A DNA stretch of 64,000 nt from Thalassovita mediterranea (GCA_019448215.1 CP080408.1:682001-746000), one strand, 5' to 3'. Shown: positions 34,391 through 43,446, counted from the stretch's first letter. A program made the numbers and translations. Notes: generated by a model from the sequence alone, not told the origin.

Positions 34391-35730
34391 TGCCCTATTC
34401 AGCTTCGCCTGAATCGCAAAAAGCAGGATGGCGAGACGCGTTCGGTCAGTACCGCAACGTTCTCGCCATCGTGCTCTCCCTCACCCTCTTGCAGGGTGCA
34501 GCGGCTGCCCTATCCGTGATGATCGCTCTGGGCCTTCAGGCCGCCGGCACATCGAATGCTGCCCTTGGTCTGGTTGCGGCGTTCTACGCTGGCGGGTTCC
34601 TGACAGGCGCGATTCTGTCGCCTATCCAGATCGCCCGGATAGGGCACATCCGCTCTTTCTCCTTCTTCGCAGCCATCGCCATCATAGCTTCGCTCAGCCT
34701 GACCCTCGGGCCGAGCGTTTTCTTCTGGGCCATCGTCCAGGCGGTGATCGGGGCGAGCACGGCCGCTCTGTTCACGGCGGGCGAGAGCTGGATTGCCGAC
34801 GCCTCCCCGCCTGAAAAACGCGGCGCCATTCTCGGCTTTTACCATGTCGTCGCCAAGCTTGGCGCAATCGGTGGCCCCTTCGCCGTCATGGCGGGCGCCA
34901 ATGGCATCATGGGCTTCCTCATGGTCGCGGCCCTGTTCGCCGTCACCATCATGCCAATCACGGCAACACGGCAGATACAGCCAGAAATACATACCGGGTC
35001 CCCGTTCGGGCCGCGCAAGATCCTGAAATTCGCCCCCGCGGCGGCCTTTGCCGCGTTCTGCGCAGGGGCCGTCAACAATTCCGTTGCCCAGCTTTATCCG
35101 ATCTTCGCACAGGCCGTTTCACCCGAAAGTGCAGCGGCCTTTTCTGCGCGCTTCAACGGGGCGCTTCTTGCCGGCGCCATGCTCGGCCTCTGGCCAGCCG
35201 GTTACATTTCTGACCGGATCGACAGACGCCTCGTCATCGCCGCAGCAGGCATAATTGGCGCGGTCGCAGCTGTCGCGCTAACTGCATTCAGCACATTCGC
35301 AGCCGAAGCCATCATCCTCGCCCTCGCCTTCCTGTTCGGCATGGGGGCACTATCCTACTATGCCGTCGCCGTTGCGCATGCAGCCGACCGCGCCAAGCCC
35401 GAACAGGCCACCTCCATGATGGCGGGCATCCTGATCATCTGGGGCATCGGATCCATCATCGGGCCACTGATCGCAGGCGTGTCCATGTCGGCAATCGGGC
35501 CAGGCGGCCTCTTTGCTTTCTCTGCCCTCGCCCTTGCAATCATGGCGGCGCTTATGTTCACACGGATGGTGCGTACGCCCGAAGTCACCGGCGAAGAGAA
35601 GGAACCCTTCAACGCAACGCAGGCAACCAGCCTTGCGATTTCTGAAATCGACCCACGTGGCGAAGCGACGAATGAACAGTTCGATCTGTTTCTCGCCTGG
35701 ATGGCATCACAAGAGACAGACCCAGAATGA
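34390..35730 (+). CDS. MFS transporter linked to the ectoine operon
   Basis: A 446-residue major-facilitator protein with twelve predicted helices and a central loop. The C-terminal hydrophilic tail (NATQATSLAISEIDPRGEA) resembles the YcaD-like group. It overlaps ask by one base (TGATG) and the following symporter by 4. Its transport substrate is unknown; ectoine export, or uptake of a related solute or precursor, is an inference from the operon. Confidence 0.8.
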   Translation: MPYSASPESQKAGWRDAFGQYRNVLAIVLSLTLLQGAAAALSVMIALGLQAAGTSNAALGLVAAFYAGGFLTGAILSPIQIARIGHIRSFSFFAAIAIIASLSLTLGPSVFFWAIVQAVIGASTAALFTAGESWIADASPPEKRGAILGFYHVVAKLGAIGGPFAVMAGANGIMGFLMVAALFAVTIMPITATRQIQPEIHTGSPFGPRKILKFAPAAAFAAFCAGAVNNSVAQLYPIFAQAVSPESAAAFSARFNGALLAGAMLGLWPAGYISDRIDRRLVIAAAGIIGAVAAVALTAFSTFAAEAIILALAFLFGMGALSYYAVAVAHAADRAKPEQATSMMAGILIIWGIGSIIGPLIAGVSMSAIGPGGLFAFSALALAIMAALMFTRMVRTPEVTGEEKEPFNATQATSLAISEIDPRGEATNEQFDLFLAWMASQETDPE

Positions 35731-37184
35731 TACTTGCGAGCTTCATCGTTATCCTGATCATCTTCCTTGGCGTGGGGCTTGCCTCTGCCCGGCAAGCGAC
35801 GGGCGAACGAAAAGACTATTACATTGCCGGTCAGACGGTTTCCCCCTGGCTGGCGGGTCTCTCAGCGGTCGCAACCAACAATTCCGGCTATCTCTTCATC
35901 GGTGTCATCGGGTATACTTACCTAACCGGGCTGTCTGCCATTTGGTTGATGTTTGGCTGGATAATCGGCGATTACTTCGGATCTCTGCTGATCCACCGGA
36001 AATTACGGAGCGCAACGGAAGCGACGAATGAGGCTTCCTTTGCCTCCGTACTTTCAAATTGGTTTGACGATTCTTTTGACTTTTGGAAGCGCCGAGCCGC
36101 CATCATAATGGTGTTGTTTCTTGGCGTTTATGCTGCAGCTCAAATCAAAGCTGGAGGAACCGCACTAGAAGGGGTGCTCGGACTGGACGCTCGAATTGGA
36201 GCTGTCGCAGTCGCAGTGATGATTGTCGCCTATTCGATAGCAGGGGGCATTCGCGCCTCAATTTGGACTGACGCTGTGCAGTCACTGTCGATGTTGGTTG
36301 CCCTTACAATTCTTTTCTTTGTCGCCTTTGCGGATCAAGGAGGACTCGGCGGAGCGATTGAGGCGATGCAGCAACTGGATGACGGCAGATACTTAAACCT
36401 GATGCCTGAGCCCGACGAAACGGTTGGCACCGGCGGACTCGCAGTCGGTGCGTTTATTTTGGGGTGGCTATTTGCAGGCTTTTCAGTCGTTGGCCAGCCG
36501 CATGTCATGGTCCGCTTTATGGCGTTGGATGACGAGAAGAACATGCAGCGCACCCGAGCTTGGTACTACTCATTCTTTGTACTTTTCTACATTCTGGCTG
36601 CGGGACTAGGTCTTCTGTCTCGCATTTATCTGGGGGAGAATGGCATTGCAAACGAAGAGCTCGCCCTTCCAACAATGGCTACTGAACTGTTGCCTGATAT
36701 TCTGGTTGGGCTGATTTTGGCTGGGATATTCGCAGCGACCATGTCGACAGCCGACTCTGTTGTACTCTCTTGTTCTGCAGCGATCACGCACGACTTGGTC
36801 CCGCAACGACTTGAGCACCCGTGGTTGCTAAAGGCAGCAACGGCGGCCGTCACTTTTGCTGCACTAGGCTTGGCCCTTTATGATAATCAGAATGTGTTTG
36901 AACTCGTAATTCTGGCTTGGTCCGCGCTAGCGGCCGCCTTCGCCCCATTACTATTGCTCTACGTCATGGGGCGTCGGATTACTGAAGTTCAGGCAGTGGA
37001 ATTGATGTTCCTTGGCGTACTCATCACGTTGATATGGCGCTACATTCTGGGCTGGCATGGCGGAATCTACGAGGGTTTTCCTGGAATTGCAGTTCCATTC
37101 TTCATAGGGCTCATTCTGTCTCGTCCAGCCACCCGCAAGGAGATCAGACAAAGTCCCTTGGAGGATGCAGGCGACCACTCATAG
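35727..37184 (+). CDS. Sodium:solute symporter (SSS family)
   Basis: A 485-residue SSS/PutP-like carrier with about thirteen helices. Segments such as DYYIAGQTVSPWLAGLSAVATNNSGYLFIG and the AGIFAATMSTADSVVLS stretch carry the conserved sodium-site positions. PutP, OpuE and similar carriers import proline or other compatible solutes; as last gene of the ect operon it may retrieve ectoine or betaine. Codon use changes abruptly after about base 35910 (more TTG, CTA, TTA, ATA and GGA), unlike the first 60 codons and the neighbouring genes. A bidirectional terminator follows. Confidence 0.82.
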   Translation: MILASFIVILIIFLGVGLASARQATGERKDYYIAGQTVSPWLAGLSAVATNNSGYLFIGVIGYTYLTGLSAIWLMFGWIIGDYFGSLLIHRKLRSATEATNEASFASVLSNWFDDSFDFWKRRAAIIMVLFLGVYAAAQIKAGGTALEGVLGLDARIGAVAVAVMIVAYSIAGGIRASIWTDAVQSLSMLVALTILFFVAFADQGGLGGAIEAMQQLDDGRYLNLMPEPDETVGTGGLAVGAFILGWLFAGFSVVGQPHVMVRFMALDDEKNMQRTRAWYYSFFVLFYILAAGLGLLSRIYLGENGIANEELALPTMATELLPDILVGLILAGIFAATMSTADSVVLSCSAAITHDLVPQRLEHPWLLKAATAAVTFAALGLALYDNQNVFELVILAWSALAAAFAPLLLLYVMGRRITEVQAVELMFLGVLITLIWRYILGWHGGIYEGFPGIAVPFFIGLILSRPATRKEIRQSPLEDAGDHS

Positions 37185-37187
37185 GCG

Positions 37188-37221
37188 AAAAGCCCGCCCG
37201 GATCTCTCCAGGCGGGCTTTT
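37188..37221. terminator. Bidirectional terminator between the SSS gene and fghA
   Basis: AAAAGCCCGCC, 12-base loop, GGCGGGCTTTT: an 11-bp perfect stem flanked by A and T runs, four bases after the symporter stop and 21 bases from the convergent fghA stop. It should end both transcripts. Confidence 0.92.
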
Positions 37222-37242
37222 CATTTCCCGAATGCCAGCGCG

Positions 37243-38076
37243 CTAGCCGTAGAGCGCCTTGGCATGGTGCATGATGTGATCGTCCATGAAGGTCGAAATG
37301 AAATAGTAGGAATGATCATAGCCCGGCCGCAGACGGATCGCGAGCGGCTGACCGGCCTCGCGGCACGCCTGCTCGAACAGGCCCGGCTTCAGCTGCTCCT
37401 CCAGAAACTGATCGTCCTCGCCCTGATCGATCAGGATGGTCGTATCAAGCTGCGTCTTCTTGACCAGCTCACATGCGTCCCATTCCTTCCAGGCTTCCTT
37501 GTCATCGCCGAGATAAGCCGAGAAGGCTTTCTCCCCCCAAGGCACCTGCGTCGGTGCAACGATCGGCGAGAATGCCGACACGCTGCGGAAGTGACCGGGA
37601 TTGCGGAGCGCCAGAACCAGCGCGCCATGCCCGCCCATGGAATGACCGAAAATGGACTGGCGGCGCATATCGGCTGCAAAGTTTGACCGGATCACGGAAG
37701 GAAGCTCTTCCATGATGTACTGGTCCATCTTGTAGTGCTTGGACCAAGGGTCCTGCGTGGCCGTCAGGTAAAAGCCTGCGCCCTGCCCGAGGTCATAGGC
37801 CTCGTCATCGGCAACGTCCTTACCGCGCGGGCTGGTATCAGGCGCGACGATCATCACGCCAAGCTCGGCGGCTTTGCGCTGCAGGCCGCCCTTCTCCATC
37901 ACGTTCGACCAGTTGCAGGTCAGGCCCGAAAGGTACCAGAGAACGGGGACAGGCTCCTCATCGGTCTGCGGCGGCTCAAATACGGCAAACCGCATCGTGC
38001 AGCCAAGCGTCTCGCTCTCATGGTCATGAACGCTGAGATCGCCGCCAAAACTCGTCCAGTCTGATACTGTTTCCAA
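37243..38076 (-). CDS. fghA: S-formylglutathione hydrolase
   Basis: A 277-residue esterase D family hydrolase. The nucleophile elbow is GHSMGGHGA; the Asp is in DQGEDDQFL and the His in GYDHSYYF. LSGLTCNWSNVMEKGG is the oxyanion region. It hydrolyses S-formylglutathione to formate and glutathione, the second step of glutathione-dependent formaldehyde oxidation. The first-step enzyme is encoded at 40636-41742 on the same strand. CAGGAG lies upstream of the ATG. Confidence 0.93.
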   Translation of the reverse strand: METVSDWTSFGGDLSVHDHESETLGCTMRFAVFEPPQTDEEPVPVLWYLSGLTCNWSNVMEKGGLQRKAAELGVMIVAPDTSPRGKDVADDEAYDLGQGAGFYLTATQDPWSKHYKMDQYIMEELPSVIRSNFAADMRRQSIFGHSMGGHGALVLALRNPGHFRSVSAFSPIVAPTQVPWGEKAFSAYLGDDKEAWKEWDACELVKKTQLDTTILIDQGEDDQFLEEQLKPGLFEQACREAGQPLAIRLRPGYDHSYYFISTFMDDHIMHHAKALYG

Positions 38077-38158
38077 AACCTGAGTGTCTCCTGTGTTTGC
38101 TTACCTACCTTATGTAGCACAGATGCGCGCACTTCCTACCGGACGCCAGCCAAGACAA

Positions 38159-38191
38159 AGGGCGCACCCCAAAGGGTACGCCCTCATTTTT
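38159..38191. terminator. Hairpin terminator after the Tyr/Gly-rich lipoprotein gene
   Basis: AGGGCG-C-ACCC, four-base loop, GGGT-A-CGCCCT with a single mismatch. It lies 26 bases beyond the minus-strand lipoprotein stop. On the minus strand the 3' side is TTTGTCTT; the plus strand has TTTTT. It probably isolates fghA from the lipoprotein gene. Confidence 0.7.
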
Positions 38192-38209
38192 CTTCCCGGG
38201 TTTACCGAC

Positions 38210-38545
38210 CTAGCGGGCCCTGAGGTCGCCATTGACCCAGATCGTCGCGCCGGTACGCGCGTCGATATAGTAATAGCGGCGGGCGCGATCATCATAATAA
38301 CGCTGGCCGTGGTAGCGTGCGTCATAAGGGTCGTAGCGGTCATACCGGTCATTGCCGTAGCGGTCTGAGTAGCGGGGGTCGCCATAGCCGCGATCCGCGC
38401 GCGGCGGCCCGCGATACCCATCGTCATAGCCAGCATTGCCATAATAACCTGGGCCGCCGGAACCTGGTCCTGGTGGTGGGTTTGCGGCGCATGCCGCCAT
38501 GCTAAGCGCGCCGAGCACGCCTGCGATCATCGTTACGTTTTTCAT
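38210..38545 (-). CDS. Small lipoprotein rich in Tyr, Gly, Arg and Asp
   Basis: A 111-residue protein. The ATG at 38545 follows GGAAGGAAA. Residues 1-19 are a lipoprotein signal (LGALSMAAC). The middle (about 25-85) is low-complexity, made of repeated Y, G, D, R and P residues (RYGNDRYDRYDPYDARY). The last 25 residues (YYYIDARTGATIWVNGD) look like a small folded segment found in RcnB/YXWGXW-like envelope proteins, but I cannot assign a family. Probably an outer-membrane or periplasmic stress protein. Confidence 0.7.
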   Translation of the reverse strand: MKNVTMIAGVLGALSMAACAANPPPGPGSGGPGYYGNAGYDDGYRGPPRADRGYGDPRYSDRYGNDRYDRYDPYDARYHGQRYYDDRARRYYYIDARTGATIWVNGDLRAR

Positions 38546-38645
38546 CGTGCGTTTCCTTCCGTTCTGGTAGGCGCACCGGCCGTTCAACACCGGGCGCGGA
38601 CAGAAAGGAAACGGGCTGTGGATAGATGCGGTTCCCGCCGCCAGC

Positions 38646-38966
38646 CTATTCGTTCTGGATACGCTCAGCCTCTTCGGCCACACATAATGCCAGCTCGTCA
38701 TGCGCGCATGGGGTGATCCGCACGGCGTAGGCGAAGGCCTCATCGCGCGCCATCTGCGTCGCCTTTGAGCGGATGACTTCGACATTCTGCTCGATCTTGA
38801 AGCCGATCTCATTGCCGATGGAGATGATGACCTCAACGGCCTCTTCGACAGACGCGGCCCAGACCTTCAGCGACATGACAGACGGGCCGACCCGTCCGTC
38901 GGGAATGGCGTGACCTTCCATGGTCTCGCCCCCTGCCACCAGGCAGAAATGCTTGAACTCCGACAT
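38646..38966 (-). CDS. Conserved hypothetical small protein
   Basis: A 106-residue protein I do not recognise. It is acidic and soluble, with no signal or membrane segment. It contains a beta-rich first half (MSLKVWAASVEEAVEVIISIG) and a charged helical C-terminus with two cysteines (TPCAHDELALCVAEEAERIQ). Codon use fits the genome. It lies 100 bases upstream of the lipoprotein gene on the same strand, and its start is 59 bases from the divergent GST-like gene. Confidence 0.6.
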   Translation of the reverse strand: MSEFKHFCLVAGGETMEGHAIPDGRVGPSVMSLKVWAASVEEAVEVIISIGNEIGFKIEQNVEVIRSKATQMARDEAFAYAVRITPCAHDELALCVAEEAERIQNE

Positions 38967-39025
38967 CAGATCGCCTTCCTATCAGTCCCTCAGGCTCACG
39001 ATAGGCACGGGAATTCATAAATCAT

Positions 39026-40120
39026 ATGACAAGCTACACATTATACGGCGCCGAAGTCAGCTACTTCACAGGGAAAGCGCGCGCTTATCTCGACTGGCGT
39101 GGCGCTGATTATATCGAAAAACCGGCCACCCAGGCCGTCTACCGCGACGTCATCATGCCCAATGTTGGTTGGCCGGTCATACCCGTTGCGACCATGCCGG
39201 ATGGCACTGTCATTCAGGACACCGCGGATATCATGCAGGCGGTTGAGGCACGCGAAAACGCCCATCCACCCGCCTGGCCGGCCTCTCCACTTCAGCGATT
39301 CGTGAGCGAACTTTTGCAACTATACGGTGATGAATGGCTGATGTTGCCAGCCATGCACTATCGCTGGAATTACAATGAAGACTGGGCCTATGGCGAATTT
39401 GGCGCCCTCTCAGCCCCAGACCTCACGCCAGAGGAGCAGCACGAAATCGGACGTAAGAATGGTGCGAGGTTCAAGGGCGCGCTTCCAATTCTCGGCATCA
39501 GTGCGGATACCGTCCCCGGAATCGAGAAAAGCTATGAGGCCTTCCTCTCCGAATTCTCGGCGCACCTGGATCAGCACCCCTACATTCTTGGCACTCGGCC
39601 CTCACTGGCTGACTTTGCGTTCTATGGGCCGCTTTACGCCCACCTCTACCGTGACCCCGCCTCAGGTGAGATCATGCGGCGGCTCGCGCCAAAAGTGGCC
39701 GACTGGGTTGAGCGCATGAAGGCGGGCGGCGAGCGTGGCAGCGGAGAACTGCTAGGCGACGACGCACTCCCTGAAACGCTGGAGCCAATCCTGCGCCGGC
39801 AGATGCGAGAACAACTCCCTGCCATCAAGGCCACCTCCGCCCTGTTCAGCGGCTGGTCAGCAGACGCCGCCAGCGGCGACCGCGTCCCACGTGCGCTCGG
39901 TGATATCGACATTGAGATCGAAAGCCACAGCGGCCCCGCCAAGGCACGCAGCTTTCCGCTCTGGCGTCTTCAGGCGGCACTCGATGTCTACGATGCCATG
40001 AGCCCGGAGGACCGCGCCCGGGCGGATACGCTGCTTGCGCGCATCGGCGGCGGAGACCTGAAAACATTCCGGCTGCCTGGCCGCCTGAAGCGAGAGAACT
40101 GCCAGGTCGTGCTGGCCTGA
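39026..40120 (+). CDS. Glutathione S-transferase-like protein with C-terminal extension
   Basis: A 364-residue protein. Residues 1-80 form a thioredoxin-like GST domain (TLYGAEVSYFTGKARAYLDW; VIPVATMPDGTVIQDTADIMQ, with the cis-Pro and Asp of the glutathione site). Residues 95-220 match the helical C-domain (LGTRPSLADFAFYGPLYAHL). An additional segment of about 110 residues is not a standard GST part. Catalysis on a specific substrate cannot be stated. It ends against a convergent terminator and glyoxalase-fold gene. Confidence 0.75.
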   Translation: MTSYTLYGAEVSYFTGKARAYLDWRGADYIEKPATQAVYRDVIMPNVGWPVIPVATMPDGTVIQDTADIMQAVEARENAHPPAWPASPLQRFVSELLQLYGDEWLMLPAMHYRWNYNEDWAYGEFGALSAPDLTPEEQHEIGRKNGARFKGALPILGISADTVPGIEKSYEAFLSEFSAHLDQHPYILGTRPSLADFAFYGPLYAHLYRDPASGEIMRRLAPKVADWVERMKAGGERGSGELLGDDALPETLEPILRRQMREQLPAIKATSALFSGWSADAASGDRVPRALGDIDIEIESHSGPAKARSFPLWRLQAALDVYDAMSPEDRARADTLLARIGGGDLKTFRLPGRLKRENCQVVLA

Positions 40121-40150
40121 TTAGACGGGTCAGCCCGCCGCAAAGAAAAA

Positions 40151-40181
40151 CGCCGCCCTACCCAGGCTGGGTAGAGCGGCG
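40151..40181 (-). terminator. Terminator between the GST-like and glyoxalase-fold genes
   Basis: CGCCGC-C-CTACCCA, three-base loop, TGGGTAG-A-GCGGCG. On the minus strand it is followed by TTTTTCTTT, so it is a good intrinsic terminator for the glyoxalase-fold gene; it may also slow the plus-strand transcript. Confidence 0.85.
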
Positions 40182-40205
40182 CTCAATTACTCAGTCAGAA
40201 AGCCT

Positions 40206-40583
40206 TTAGCCGCGGCAGAGCGCGCAGAGCTTATTGCCATCCGGGTCACGCAGATAGGCGAGGTACAGCTTCTGGCCGCCGCCTTCGCGCCAGCCTGGCG
40301 GGTCCTCGATTTCCTTGCCGCCCGCTGCTGCACCCGCCTTGTGCCAGGCATCGGCCTCATCGGTCGACTTCATGGCAAACCCAATCGTCATGCCGTTACC
40401 CTGCGTCGCTGGTTCGCCGTCGATTGGCTTGGTGACGAGGAACACCGCACCATTGTGCAGGTAAACAAGCCGCCCTTTCGGGTCCATCACGCCCGGCTTG
40501 CCGCCAATGGCCTGAAAGGTCGCATCATAGAACGTCTTGGCTTTGTCGAGATCATTCGATCCGACCATCATGTGACTGTACAT
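40206..40583 (-). CDS. Glyoxalase-fold (VOC superfamily) protein
   Basis: A 125-residue VOC protein. The beta-alpha-beta modules are recognisable: HMMVGSNDLDKAKTFYDATF at the start, FAMKSTDEADAWHKAGAAAG in the middle, and LAYLRDPDGNKLCALC at the end. Such proteins include glyoxalase I-like and resistance proteins; metal ligands and substrate are not clear. It follows the class III alcohol dehydrogenase gene on the same strand by 52 bases and may be cotranscribed with it. Confidence 0.8.
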   Translation of the reverse strand: MYSHMMVGSNDLDKAKTFYDATFQAIGGKPGVMDPKGRLVYLHNGAVFLVTKPIDGEPATQGNGMTIGFAMKSTDEADAWHKAGAAAGGKEIEDPPGWREGGGQKLYLAYLRDPDGNKLCALCRG

Positions 40584-40635
40584 ATTTCCCTTTTTCCTCC
40601 CTTTGGAAAACCTGTTCGGTAAGATCCGCCCTGTT

Positions 40636-41742
40636 CTAGAAGACCACCACGCTCCGGATGCTCTCGCCGGAATGCATCAGGTCGAAGCCCTTATTGATGT
40701 CTTCCAGTTTCAGGACGTGCGTGATCATCGGGTCGATCTCGATCTTGCCCTTCATGTACCATTCGACAATCTTCGGCACATCAGTGCGGCCACGCGCACC
40801 GCCGAAGGCAGAGCCTTTCCAGACGCGGCCGGTGACCAGCTGGAATGGACGGGTCGCGATTTCCTTACCGGCTTCAGCGACGCCGATAATGATGCTCTCA
40901 CCCCAGCCGCGATGGCAGCACTCAAGCGCCTGGCGCATCACGTCAGTATTGCCGGTGCAGTCAAAGGAATAGTCGGCGCCGCCGCCGGTGAGCTCAACAA
41001 GGTGGGCGACAATGTCCTTCACGTCTTTCGGGTTGACGAAATGGGTCATCCCGAAGCGGCGGCCCCATTCCTCTTTCGCCGGATTGATGTCGACACCGAC
41101 AATCATGTCAGCACCAACCATCTTGGCGCCCTGAATGACGTTGAGGCCAATACCACCAAGGCCGAAAACAACGACGTTCGAGCCCGGCGTCACTTTGGCC
41201 GTATTGGTCACTGCGCCGACGCCCGTCGTCACACCGCAACCGATATAGCAGGTCTTGTCGAACGGAGCTTCCGGGTCGATTTTCGCGACCGCGATCTCAG
41301 GCAGAACCGTGAAGTTCGAAAAGGTCGAGCAGCCCATATAGTGGTGCAGCTTTTGGCCCTTGTAGGAGAAACGGCTAGTGCCGTCCGGCATCACCCCTTT
41401 GCCCTGCGTCGCGCGGATCGCGGTGCAGAGATTGGTCTTGCCAGACAGGCAGCTTTTGCACTGGCGGCATTCCGGCGTGTAGAGCGGAATGACGTGGTCG
41501 CCCGGCTTCACACTGGTGACGCCCTTGCCGACTTCGCGCACGACACCTGCGCCCTCATGGCCGAGAATGCTCGGGAAAAGGCCTTCGCTATCAAGCCCAT
41601 CCAGCGTGTAGGCGTCCGTGTGGCAGATGCCCGTGGCCATGATCTCGACGAGGACTTCGCCATCCTTCGGCCCTTCCAGGTCGACTTCCACGATTTCGAG
41701 GGGCTTCTTGGCTTCGAAGGCGACGGCAGCGCGGGTTTTCAT
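40636..41742 (-). CDS. adhC: S-(hydroxymethyl)glutathione dehydrogenase / class III alcohol dehydrogenase
   Basis: A 368-residue zinc alcohol dehydrogenase. The catalytic-zinc region is [12 protein letters not shown] with GHEGAGVV; the structural zinc loop is [15 protein letters not shown]; the NAD motif is [16 protein letters not shown]. The class III signature (Arg near SIRSVV at the end; [12 protein letters not shown]) supports the formaldehyde enzyme. The ATG at 41742 is preceded by AAGGAG, in preference to an upstream in-frame start. Together with fghA it oxidises formaldehyde to formate. It also reduces S-nitrosoglutathione in studied homologues. The symbol may be adhC, frmA or adhI by convention. 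Confidence 0.92.
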   Translation of the reverse strand: MKTRAAVAFEAKKPLEIVEVDLEGPKDGEVLVEIMATGICHTDAYTLDGLDSEGLFPSILGHEGAGVVREVGKGVTSVKPGDHVIPLYTPECRQCKSCLSGKTNLCTAIRATQGKGVMPDGTSRFSYKGQKLHHYMGCSTFSNFTVLPEIAVAKIDPEAPFDKTCYIGCGVTTGVGAVTNTAKVTPGSNVVVFGLGGIGLNVIQGAKMVGADMIVGVDINPAKEEWGRRFGMTHFVNPKDVKDIVAHLVELTGGGADYSFDCTGNTDVMRQALECCHRGWGESIIIGVAEAGKEIATRPFQLVTGRVWKGSAFGGARGRTDVPKIVEWYMKGKIEIDPMITHVLKLEDINKGFDLMHSGESIRSVVVF

Positions 41743-41913
41743 GATGGGGCACTCCTTTGAACTGGCGCGCACAATGGCGAGACAGGTCGTCTGGCACAAG
41801 TCGGCTTTCCCAGAATTTTCCCTTCGACTCCACACATCGAAATATAGCCGCCTTGGAACAAGGAGAGTGCACCTGTCGTTTTACATCCACTAGTTCAGAA
41901 GGAGACTTTTATC

Positions 41914-42744
41914 ATGAAGAAGCTCATGATTACTGCTGCAGCGTCAGCCCTCATGTTCGGGGCAGCCGCATGCTCGAATGAAACAGAAATGAATGAGGCG
42001 GCTTATGACACAGACACCGCCGAAATGGCGCAAACCGAAGAAACCGACGGCCAGTACGCCGAGGCGGACACTGAAGCGCCGGATTATGAGACGGTTTATC
42101 TGGTCTCTGGCAATCTCAGCGCTGGAGAGATCGTCGGGGCAAAGGTCATTGGCGCGGACGGCGAAGACATCGCGACCGTCGACGACCTCCTGATCGGCGA
42201 AAACGGCCAGGTTGAGACCGTCATTTTCCGCAGCGGCGACTTTATTGACCTCGCCGGCATGAAGGGCTCGCTGCCATATTCCGATCTCGACATGACGATG
42301 GTTGAGGACGGCGACCCTGCCTTCACGATCTCGATGACTGAAGAAGACATCCAGAATGTTGCCGAGTTCGATCAGGAAGGCCTCAATGATTACCGTCTCG
42401 TCTCCGAGATGATCGGCACGACGGCAGACTTCACCAATTCCGACGACTCGGCCCGCATCAATGATGTGATCGTGTCTGAAGACGGCGAAGCGCTCTACGC
42501 GATCATCGGTGACCCGATCCTTGGCGAAGACCGCCAGATTGGCTTTGACATGATCATGGTAGAGCAGGATGCCGACAATAATGACACCATCATGATCAAT
42601 GCCTCTTCCGAAGATCTCGAGATGATGCCTGTCTTCCGCTATGAGCAGGATGATATGGACATGAACACCGAACGCGAAAGCTCCACTGAGTGGGACGACG
42701 CGTCGGATGAAGACGACTACGGCACGATGAACGACAACGGCTAA
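41914..42744 (+). CDS. Acidic lipoprotein with PRC-barrel-like domains
   Basis: A 276-residue protein. The signal ends in FGAAAC (lipoprotein). A Glu/Asp/Thr-rich linker (about 22-60) leads to two PRC-barrel-like segments: LSAGEIVGAKVIGADGEDIATVDDLLIGENG at about 68-100 and a second around 165-215 (ARINDVIVSEDGEAL). The C-terminus is highly acidic (DDASDEDDYGTMNDNG). AAGGAGA lies upstream of the ATG. PRC-barrel proteins bind partners or RNA in other contexts; this secreted form has no known role. A strong terminator follows. Confidence 0.75.
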   Translation: MKKLMITAAASALMFGAAACSNETEMNEAAYDTDTAEMAQTEETDGQYAEADTEAPDYETVYLVSGNLSAGEIVGAKVIGADGEDIATVDDLLIGENGQVETVIFRSGDFIDLAGMKGSLPYSDLDMTMVEDGDPAFTISMTEEDIQNVAEFDQEGLNDYRLVSEMIGTTADFTNSDDSARINDVIVSEDGEALYAIIGDPILGEDRQIGFDMIMVEQDADNNDTIMINASSEDLEMMPVFRYEQDDMDMNTERESSTEWDDASDEDDYGTMNDNG

Positions 42745-42765
42745 TCGTCAAACACCCCACAAAGA

Positions 42766-42797
42766 AAAAGCCCTGCCATCACTGGCAGGGCTTTTTT
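42766..42797 (+). terminator. Intrinsic terminator after the PRC-barrel lipoprotein gene
   Basis: GCCCTGCCA, loop TCAC, TGGCAGGGC, then six T residues, 21 bases after the stop. The leading A-run makes it work in both directions, so it can also end the convergent mlaC transcript. Confidence 0.95.
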
Positions 42798-42821
42798 GTA
42801 TTCGTGCAAACGAGTTAAGAC

Positions 42822-43442
42822 CTAGCGCCGGCCAGCTCTCACTTCGCGGGTCATCTGCTCGATCTTGCGGATCAGCGCATCAGCAGACCCGTTTGTGCGG
42901 TCGAGCAGGGACAGGAACTGCGCCTGCTGCTCAATAGCCAGCCAGATCAGATTGCCATTCACATTCAGCGCAACATCAACGACCTGGTACTCACCATTCC
43001 GCTTCAGGACGCGCCAGCGGACGTTCATTTCCTGACCATCAGCGCGCGGAATACGCGTATCGACGATCGAATCGTTCGCCGTGCGGTCGATCGAGCGGTC
43101 GACCACGACCTGCTCCCCGCGATACGCATCGAGCTCGTTCTCATAGACGGCCAGCGCATAGTTCCTGAACGCGCTCTGGAAGCGGGAAAGCTCCTGCGGC
43201 GTGAAACGGTTCGCATAGCGACCGATGACGAAACGGCTGACCGCGTCAAAGTCAGCAAATTCTTCCATATACTCGCTGAAGAGCTCGGTTCTCTCCTCGC
43301 GGCTCAGCGACGGATCATTGAGCGCTTCGAGCACCTCATTGGCATTCTCTTCCACGAAGGCTTCCGTTTTTGCATCGGCAAATACGGGGCTGGCGACTGC
43401 CGCCATAACCAGCGCAGCCACTGCGTGTCTGGCAAACTTCAT
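42822..43442 (-). CDS. mlaC: Periplasmic phospholipid-binding protein MlaC
   Basis: A 206-residue Ttg2D/MlaC protein. The start at 43442 gives a signal peptide ending in SPVFA, and lies four bases after the mlaA stop. Typical phrases are SREERTELFSEYMEEFADFDAVSRFVIGRYANRFTP and the RIPRADGQEMNVRWRVLKRNGEYQVVDVALNVNG segment. MlaC carries phospholipids between MlaA in the outer membrane and the MlaFEDB complex, whose genes are not in this window. An upstream in-frame start inside mlaA is rejected. Confidence 0.9.
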   Translation of the reverse strand: MKFARHAVAALVMAAVASPVFADAKTEAFVEENANEVLEALNDPSLSREERTELFSEYMEEFADFDAVSRFVIGRYANRFTPQELSRFQSAFRNYALAVYENELDAYRGEQVVVDRSIDRTANDSIVDTRIPRADGQEMNVRWRVLKRNGEYQVVDVALNVNGNLIWLAIEQQAQFLSLLDRTNGSADALIRKIEQMTREVRAGRR

Positions 43443-43446
43443 TTGT

